From Atherix ibis (lineage: Eukaryota > Arthropoda > Insecta > Diptera > Athericidae), in the NCBI GenBank assembly GCA_958298945.1, contig OY282606.1:73395622-73459621 (forward strand): a stretch of 64,000 bases of DNA, written 5' to 3'. Both the position numbers and the translations under genes were made by a program. This document shows, piece after piece, positions 56,711 to 64,000 of the stretch. Below the pieces are notes generated by a model. It was not told where the DNA came from and did no database searches. It was given only the letters and a program-made list of their open reading frames with translations. Every line of letters starts with the position of its first letter. The stretch's first letter is position 1.

Positions 56711-57830
56711 AAATAACATATAACTCCGATTAAAAAGTCACATATGTATTGATGAGGAGTTCTTGACAGATGCCTAAGCTTACGATTTGACGATATTTTG
56801 AATCATCATTTACTGCTGGCGCCATCTGTTGGAAAACTATTGTTTTCCAAATTTTATTCCCAATATAATAAAAACTATAAAATTTCAATTCTCAGATGAC
56901 TTAATTAAAATAAAAAACGGAAATTAGCTGTAGTGTGTTAACGCACTACAGCTTTTCCTGTTCCAATTACTCATTGTAGGCTTCAACATACTACTACACA
57001 CGAAACTCTTGTGGACACCAAGCACACATCTTTCCGTCAGCAATCCCCAATTTGCGGAGAGTTCCTGAGAATAGGTATTAAGATAATTTTAAAACTTTTA
57101 TTTCATTACACGAAATAAACCTGCTAAAGTTTCTGTTTTATTTCAAAAACTACATAATTTAACTTAATCTAGTTTAGTGCAGACTTGTGCGTCGTATCCT
57201 TTATCGAACTGTTATTGATTAGATTATCCAAATGCGTGCTATTGCTTTCCCAATAAGTCCCACTTGAGCCTGTTTCGAAAGCGACAGCAGACAAAATCTA
57301 GTAGTCGGTGCCCAGAAAACACCTAAAAAGCCATCAGCCATCCATCCACACGAAAATATTTATACGAGCTGCCGACAGGGAAAACCAATCGTGGATCAAC
57401 ACCCACATTGGTCAAAGACAACAACCCGAAATGGACATAATGGCCGCTCCTCCTATTGAACAAAAGCATGGCACCGCACCAAACTACAGGAAAATTAGCA
57501 GCGGACCAATCATCTGCTCAGCTAAGACAAAAACACGATCTTAAAACTGATGTAAAATGTAATTAAAACATTTATTAAACGGTACCGAAAGGAATGTTCA
57601 ACAGCGAAATAGAATAAACACAATTTAACACACTGTAAACAAAGGATTATTCAATTTGTATTTTTGAAAGTAAAGTTAAATAAAATACACTTCAAATACA
57701 AATTGTGATAAATTTTTCATTAGTTATTTTGGTGCTCGAAAAACAGAGTGGAATTTAATACTTCCAAAACACAGAGCTGTATCCTGTCACTAAAGCGAAA
57801 CTGAAATATCCAACCATTTATTCATAAAAT
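56711..57830. other. Unassigned region with a palindrome and one uncharacterised open frame
   Basis: Holds a 28-bp near-perfect palindrome at 56926-56953 centred on GTTAAC. A 78-codon plus-strand frame at 57308-57544 (KHLKSHQPSIHTKIFIRAAD and on) lies in a less AT-rich patch. It might be the leader and gag start of an LTR element, but no LTR, primer-binding site or gag motif could be confirmed. Confidence 0.35.
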
Positions 57831-57835
57831 GGCAC

Positions 57836-59209
57836 TAGCATTACTGAAACCGAAAAACTTTCCATTCTTGGTATGTGTGTTAATGACTACCTCCGTTGGA
57901 AATAGCACATATTTAATATTGCCAAATATGATGTAAAATGTTTAGGTTTTCTTAAGCGATGTAAGAAATTTTTCACTCCAACTGATCTAGCCAATATATA
58001 GAAAGCATATGTGTTCGTCCCAAGCTGGAATTTGAATTCCATCTAGTACTCGTATGTACACATCATAAACAAGCGATGAGATTAATAGGTGACACACATA
58101 CGAATTTTGAATTTCCGCGGGTTACGTATATTCGATTGTCAATTTTTTTGTGCCGTATGTTGATACTTATGTCTCTACTTATGCCGCCAATTTCGGCTAT
58201 TTTGAATATTCAGTTAATTTTTGACAGCTGCTTTGCTTGCACGTGTTTTGGATCGTCTTCGATTTTTGCCCATTCCAAAAAATTGATCAAAGAACCTGTT
58301 TCGAGAAGAAGTAAAAGTCATACGGGGCCAGATCTGGGGAACACAGTAACTGCGGCATTATTAGTGTATTGTTTTTAGCCAAAAATTCGCGCACAAGCAA
58401 CGATGCGTGAGCAGGGGCGTTATCATGGTGCAAAAGCCAATTTTTGTCCTTTCACAAATCCGGGCGTTTCTGGCGGATTGCTTCGCGCCACTAGCGCATA
58501 ACTTGCAGGTAATATTCCTTATTGACCATTCAACCCTGTGGTAAGAACTCATGATGCACCACACCCCTGCAATCGAAGAAAACTGTTAGCAAAACCTTCA
58601 CATTCGACCGAACTTGGCGCAATTTTTTCGGTCTTGTCTCGTGCGGCACCTTCCATTGAGATGATTCAGCTTTGGTTTTCACGTCATAACCATAAACCCA
58701 TGATTCTCTGGAGAAAATTTGGGGTCGTCGCGGACAGCTCCTTAGCAATGTTAATATGATGCTGTTTTTGTTCGAAAATGGGCAAAAATCGAAGACGAGC
58801 CAAAACACGTCCAAGCAAAGCAGCTGTCAAAAATTAACTGAACATTCAAAATGGCCGAAATTGTCGGCACAAGTGAGAGATATGAGTACCAACATAACAC
58901 CACAAAAAATCGAAAATGAAATATACGTTACACAAGAAAATTCAAAATTCGCGATAATTTTTGAACAGATCTCGTATTACGCAGTCATTAGACTCACTGG
59001 AACACCGACGTAATGTCTCCTGTCTGTCCTTAGTTTATATTATTTTCCATAAACACAGTTCTAGGGAATTAGCTAGTTGCATTCCACTCCTAAAATTACT
59101 TCACCGTTATACCCGTTTTGCCAAAAATGCACATCAGTCAATCCTGAATGTTCTTTTCGTTCAATCCGAATGTGGAGCAAAACTTGGTTTTCCCAAATTA
59201 TTACAATAA
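57836..59209 (+). pseudogene. Non-LTR reverse transcriptase C-terminal relic, split by a mariner
   Basis: Before the insert: TEKLSILGMCVNDYLRWK, HIFNIAKYDVKCLGFLKRCK, KFFTPTDLANI and AMRLIGD. After it (58977 on): DSLEHRRNVSCLSLVYIIF, HKHSSRELASCIPLLKLLHR and FAKNAHQSILNVLF. Together this is the LGM-x-hydrophobic block, the RLIGD block and the LEHRR-x-V-x-SL tail of many insect non-LTR elements. It is a different lineage from the Jockey copies above. The mariner at 58101-58974 sits between RLIGD and LEHRR. Confidence 0.6.
58101..58974 (-). mobile_element. Long-TIR mariner, internally deleted, nested in a LINE relic
   Basis: The right end GAACAGATCTCG closes at 58974 with TA at 58975-58976; on the left TA at 58099-58100 precedes an arm that lacks its first ~25 bp. 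The two arms (58101-58275 and 58785-58974) are mutually inverted. The core reads RESWVYGYDVKTKAESSQWK, ETRPKKLRQVRSNVKVLLTV, FFDCRGVVHHEFLPQG and, in another frame, the NKNWLLHHDNAPAHASLLV region. HTH and C-terminal parts are missing, as in the copy at 39908-42428. Confidence 0.75.
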
Positions 59210-59219
59210 ACCGCCTTTT

Positions 59220-59985
59220 AAGAGTTTTTTCCTAATATTTTCCACATGCGCGATATTCATAACATTATAAGGATATTCATAATTCCTTTAGCGCAAATGA
59301 TTTATTAAAAATAAAAATAACCTTGCCATTGTGCATGAAATATAATACAATATTACTCCAATATCATATTTCTATTTATAATATAATTAAATTTATATTA
59401 TTAATCAAATTATTTTCCATTTAGTCAAAATCTAGTTATATTATTTTTCAATATAAATTTATATTTTGTACATTAAATAACAATTACCAATATTCTTTTC
59501 TAATCGTGAAGAAATCTTTTAAAAAAAAGTGAAAATTAATTTGCATAAAAAGTTATCGTCCGTTTTGCTAGGTATCCAAACAGTTATCTAATTTGTACCT
59601 CGGGGAAGATAAAGTTAAATAAACTATACTTTAAATCTTCCCATTCAAATGGCTGCTATAACACTTTTTGCAAGACTCCATCCTATAATTTGGTCACTAA
59701 TTAAATGGTTTTAAAATGTTCTAAAATTTAAAGCTAATTTTTACATAGTTTTAGAAGAAAAAGTCAAACAGCGTCAAATCGCACAATCTTGGACGCCAAA
59801 TACCATTTAGAAAAATTTTTGAAATTACGCCCCCCTTTTCGAGCAATAAAGTCAAAATTGATTATGTTTTTCTAGTTTACGGCAGGTTTTTTTTTAACTA
59901 CGTATATTCTAGAAAAAAATACGTATAGTTATTTTACGGCCGCAGCGCTCCGAATTAATAATAACAAACGTAATCGTGTAAAAGT
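59220..59985. other. AT-rich stretch, no gene seen
   Basis: No open frame, RNA gene or repeat partner noticed. Confidence 0.45.
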
Positions 59986-59989
59986 TCTC

Positions 59990-60350
59990 AGAATTTGAAT
60001 TGGGCACTTACCCATGATTTCCTCTTCGGTAACCAACCTTCGCTTTAATGTCATTCCTATGGCGTTTAACTCACCATTCCCCATATTTTAAATGAATGCC
60101 ACTTAATCCAGAATGTCTTTTTGAATTATGAGAATCCTCGAACCAACAATTATTGTATCAAGCCTTCTTTTTAACCACAAAATTTAACAATGTATGACTT
60201 TTCTCTCCAAATTACCATCGACTAGTTTCATTAGGGAAGCTAGGAATGCCAAACTACATGTAGCATGAAGTCGCCAAAAGGCCTCATGTTCGTAGCGCTA
60301 TAGAATGTCCTCTAGCTCTTGTCTCAGAAACCTTACACCAAACTGTGATT
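59990..60350 (+). pseudogene. Non-LTR retrotransposon C-terminal tail, copy 3
   Basis: Corresponds to the last ~360 bp of 13545-14650: shared text includes GAATGTCTTTTTGAAT-type and TCTAGCTCTTGTCTCAGAAA-type stretches. It covers the region after RNase H. Coding signal is nearly gone. Confidence 0.5.
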
Positions 60351-60359
60351 TCTTGTGTT

Positions 60360-62820
60360 TTCTTTTAGTTACGGTGTATTCTACAATATAAGCGTTATTG
60401 TTTACTTATTTTTCAATTGAAAGGATATGACGCAGTATACAGATCTAAAGGGAGGTATTTACCAAAAAGTAGTACCTGCATTATTATTATACGTTCACTT
60501 ATAAAACGTCTACTTTTTTTTAGAAATTTTTTTTCCAATTAGAGAGTTTATTTCATTGAACTGTAGAAATTTTATATCAATTTGTTCGAAATTTTTTTAT
60601 TAAAACTTACCATCAATTTTGGAATGTCGATTGTGTTTTTTTGGTTTGTTTTGAAGTTGATAATGCAGAAAAGCCAATCAATAATGTTGCACTCAACCGA
60701 TTTGTGCAATTTTTCATTGAATTTAACCCACCCACAACATCACCTGCCACCCTCAACACCTAACAACTAAATCGCAACACGTAATAAATGGTTTCTCTTT
60801 TTAGAAATTCGTCTCTTTTTAGGAATTAAGCCATTTATGCAAAGATATTGGCAAGTGTGGTTGGTAATCATCGTCGAACAATCGCGTCACTAGTAAATGC
60901 GTGGGTGATACACGAGTTCATAAGTTGTATACGACCTTGCGTTTATATATAAAAGTGGAGATTATAACGATTGGTTTAAATATTTATTATCGATGCATTC
61001 GAATGGTTAATTGTGTCATTTGGCATGGAAACTATTGTCATCACCAACGCCATTGCCTTCTGTGTCGCTATCATCGTAGAATTAGTTATATCAGCTAGGA
61101 TCCAAATACAAGTCAGCTGAACCAAAGTGGAAGTTTATGATATGAGGAGGAAGTAGAAGAAGCCATACAATAATAGCATCACCATCAGGCCCAATGCTCA
61201 TATCCATTCTTGGTGGATTATTTATCGTAACCAGTTATACGAGTACACCTCGGGCACAGACCATTCACAAATTTTTCAATCAATTTTTACGTAAACCTTC
61301 TTTTCTTTTATTGCTTTCTTTCCTGGAATGGAACGAAAATTGCAATTTCCATTGTTGGGTTTCTGCGCACCCCAATTAAAAGCAGAGGTGTAATAGAGTT
61401 TGCGTAACCGTATTGGCCTCAGGCTATGACCATAGAGTGAATATCCGATTTGGAATAGTCCATCCCGACCGTATGAAGGGAAAGATGTCATGCCACTTGA
61501 CATGTTGCGTTCACTTCCGAGTTTCGTTTGTCGAACCAATTGAATTATGCAAGCATTCAGAGAGGTCGGTCGATTTTCTTACCCCTATTAACCTGAACCT
61601 GCCAGCAGATGCCCAAAGATAGAAAGAGCAATGGTTTTTCGAAATATTCAACTTCGATATTAACAAGTCCACTTAACTTCTGATCATGGCGGTTCACGCG
61701 TTCCGCGAATGCATCTGCCACAATCGGGCGAACAACCATCAATGGAGAATCAATCTGATCAACATACGATCATCGACGTTCCCCGCCTCCGTCCTATTCT
61801 AGCCAGCTAGTCAATTCATTCTTTATTGGCTCGTGGGCGAACCACAGAACGTTACGAGTGCCATTTTCAAATGTCAGTTCAAGGTGGAATACGATTAACT
61901 AGTACACCAATCAACTACTTCAGACCATGTTACTATAAACGAGAATATATTCACGTTAAGTAAGTCTACTACATATGGGCGACTGGATATCGAATACGGG
62001 CACTACACGAACATAATTAATTACTGAATAGAATGTGCAGGCTTGAAATGCGGGTGAGAAGGCAGGAGAGGTGGGTGTACGATGTCAAAGCGAGCATTTG
62101 AGGCTGACCTCATCTTGATTTCTTTACACATAAAATTTCGATTGATTGTTTTATTGCTGCCACCATTCTCTTGCCGCTTAAAACCCCATTACCATTGCCA
62201 ATGAAGCCCCATGCATGCATTCATGCATGACCAACATAAAAATGCGAGTACTCGTATAATTGATACGACAACAGCAATAATAATTATTAGAAGGATTGAC
62301 CTTAAATCAATTTTTTATTTTTGTTTTTCGTTCTGGGTTATCAAATAATAAAATTATTTACCTTCGTTTAAATAAACCAAACTACTGTGGTTAAGTGCTC
62401 TAATGGGTGGTCAGTACTGCATATTTCAACATCAAGAAGGAGTTTTAGTTAGTAAAATTTTTTTCATAAACTAAGCACTGATTAAGAAAGGAATTTAATT
62501 GAAAACCGAAAAGACCGTTCCCTAGGCTCAGTGTCTACAATTGTTTAGATGAGGAATGAGCTAAAAATAAATACCCGTTAACAGAAAAAGCTCAAAATGG
62601 GATTAATAGAGAGAAAAATAGGGCTTTAAATTGAAAAAGTAGGCCTCCTCCCTAGTTCTCTTTAACCGAAAAAGATTAATTTTAAAAAGATAAAAATATT
62701 AAGGATTCTAGAATTCTGTAGATAGAAAAAAAGTAATTTTTAAGCTTAAATACAGATTTTAAAATTTTTTAAATTTTTTTTTTATATGCAACTCTACAAT
62801 TGTTTTGTAACAAGCAGATT
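60360..62820. other. Region without recognised gene, less AT-rich from about 60830 to 62250
   Basis: From about 60830 to 62250 the sequence is visibly less AT-rich and more complex than the intergenic DNA elsewhere, with no transposon resemblance. Short frames on both strands (61276-61539 -, 61413-61622 +) overlap and show no domain. It could be untranslated exon, regulatory DNA or an old unrecognised element. ATGCATGCATTCATGCAT occurs near 62213-62228. Confidence 0.35.
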
Positions 62821-62829
62821 TAAATAACA

Positions 62830-63361
62830 TTTTAATTTACAATCTTGTGCGTCATGAAGTGGGAGTAAACACCAATCGACATTCATCCAACTAATGGAAG
62901 TTAGATTCCTCTAGAAAATCTGTAGGCCATTGCCTCTCCGATGAGTGTTTCCGGGGAGGGCAGTACACGAAAATTCTCTGACAAGTGGATTATGATGAAA
63001 GGATAAGAGGGGGTGAAATTTTTGATAGCGGGAAATGCACAGGTCCTGAACAAAGAGAACATTTAGATCACGAAGTATTATGTTGTTACGAATATAAAAG
63101 GCGGCATCAACAATTTTACGGAGGATCTTGGATTGTAAGGCCTGGACGCGATAGGAATTGGAACATTTCGTTCAACCCTAAAGTTCAATGCCATTAGTCC
63201 AAATAGGTTTTATAATTGTATCGTAGATTTGAAATTTACTTTTGATTGTTAGTTTTGAGCGTTTGTCTAGTAGTCTGTTAACCCGAGGATTCTGAGTTAA
63301 TTGCAAGTTGAAAATGACGCGTTGGGAGAGATATGAATTTATGATAAGGTAGTATGTTGAA
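62830..63361 (-). pseudogene. Jockey-like retrotransposon 3' fragment, inverted
   Basis: Minus strand reads STYYLIINSYLSQR, then LLDKRSKLTIKS, TNGIEL and QWPTDFLEESNFH, matching 37431-38100 closely. The segment between NSYLSQR and RLLDKRS is deleted. It ends in the same 3' untranslated sequence (TTGTAAATTAAAATGTTAT). Confidence 0.75.
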
Positions 63362-64000
63362 GAAAAATCTTAAGATATTAAAATGAAAATTTTCAATAAA
63401 TTTTGGAAAGTATGTGTTTAATTGTTAGGAAATATAATTTCGATGTTACATTAAGTAGAACCAAAAAAAAATGAATAAGGACATATTCTCAGTAACAGAA
63501 GTAAGAGTAGCGTAGGGCCTATTAGGAGTTAGTGAAGATTTTGGAAGCATATTAGCAAAGGTGCTAAGGTTATACTAGGGAAGATTGAAAGTGTCTGGAT
63601 CAAGAGTTACGGTCTGTTCAGCATTAATGCTTGATCCAGACACTTTTACTCTTAAGGTCTTAAGGCTATACAGTAAAATTACGTGCGACATGTTAGCCAA
63701 TTGTAAAGATACTCAACGACATATTTAACAAAAATAAAGATTTCTGAAATATTATATATCTTTTAAAAGAATATATTCCTGGGATATAACGAGCGAAATT
63801 ATAGAGGTCTTTATATCTCTATAATATTAAAAACAATATAACATATTGGGAAACGATAAAAATTTGTTGTTCACAAACTAAATACACCATAACATAAAAA
63901 ATTAAAATTTTATGTTTTCTTTTGACTTACTGTCAACCCATCATTACTCGATTGTTTTGTTATTTCTGGACCAGTTTTGCCGTTTATGCATGTTCAGCGG
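63362..64000. other. Window end, AT-rich with a palindrome
   Basis: 63588-63604 is the exact reverse complement of 63630-63646 (17-bp stem, 25-nt loop). A minus-strand reading NMLPKSSLTPNRPYATLTSV near 63490-63560 looks coding-like but is unidentified. Confidence 0.4.

Noticed and set aside
57308..57544. 78-codon frame as a gag protein of an LTR element
   Set aside because: No zinc knuckle, LTR pair or primer-binding site found; left as unassigned.
61276..61622. Overlapping frames on both strands as a host gene
   Set aside because: No domain, no splice-supported neighbours, both strands equally open.
1..64000. CRISPR arrays, operons, riboswitches or bacterial mobile elements
   Set aside because: The sequence is eukaryotic nuclear DNA; no regularly spaced repeats of CRISPR type or bacterial signals were seen. 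The only array is the degenerate 37-bp tandem repeat without spacers.

Overview
This is AT-rich, intron-bearing, transposon-crowded nuclear DNA from an insect, most likely a dipteran. The call rests on short GT-AG introns of about 64-243 bp, insect-type mariner, Tc1, rosa, Jockey and Ty3/gypsy relics, and a nuclear mitochondrial fragment that only reads well in the invertebrate mitochondrial code. The exact species cannot be told from the sequence. No bacterial gene, CRISPR array, rRNA or tRNA was seen.

Host genes are few. A CUEDC1 orthologue (CUE domain, two coding exons) lies at 18115-19179 on +. A head-to-head pair follows: NUDT9 (ADP-ribose pyrophosphatase, -, 26541-27597) and IDS (iduronate-2-sulfatase, +, 28060-29821), sharing a gap of about 460 bp. 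The whole pair recurs in direct orientation about 17.7 kb downstream (43881-48205). The second IDS is intact, differing by about nine substitutions. The second NUDT9 carries a 2-nt deletion just before the Nudix box and a 1-nt deletion near its N-terminus, so it is probably a pseudogene.

Layout. 0-8 kb: a Tc1-type element with ~228-bp inverted repeats and an intron-containing but internally deleted transposase, a pyrimidine-rich dispersed repeat, retrotransposon and rosa scraps, and a truncated mariner. 8.2-13.2 kb: one decayed copy of a repetitive insect gene, split by a 5'-truncated LINE with a 17-bp target duplication and by a mariner. 13.5-16.2 kb: RNase H and rosa-like relics. 17.5-19.5 kb: CUEDC1. 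19.5-25.4 kb: AT-rich, with a degenerate ~37-bp tandem repeat. 25.5-30.5 kb: first IDS/NUDT9 unit. 30.7-33.5 kb: gypsy integrase tail, mariner and a purine-rich repeat. 35.1-36.2 kb: an inverted-repeat element containing an ND5 numt. 36.2-39.5 kb: Jockey and RNase H fragments. 39.9-43.7 kb: a mariner with a Tc1 inserted in it, then a DD41D rosa element. 43.9-48.2 kb: second IDS/NUDT9 unit. 49.1-53.5 kb: a dispersed repeat filled by Jockey and mariner. 54-64 kb: more relics, a mariner nested in a LINE, and about 2 kb of less AT-rich DNA without a recognised gene.

No new multi-gene functional system was found. The best leads are the duplicated gene pair with unequal fates, the numt inside an inverted-repeat element, the recurrent fold-back palindromes, the three-layer interrupted gene at 8.2-13.2 kb, and the intron in the long-TIR Tc1 transposase. 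Every identification is by reading, without a database search.
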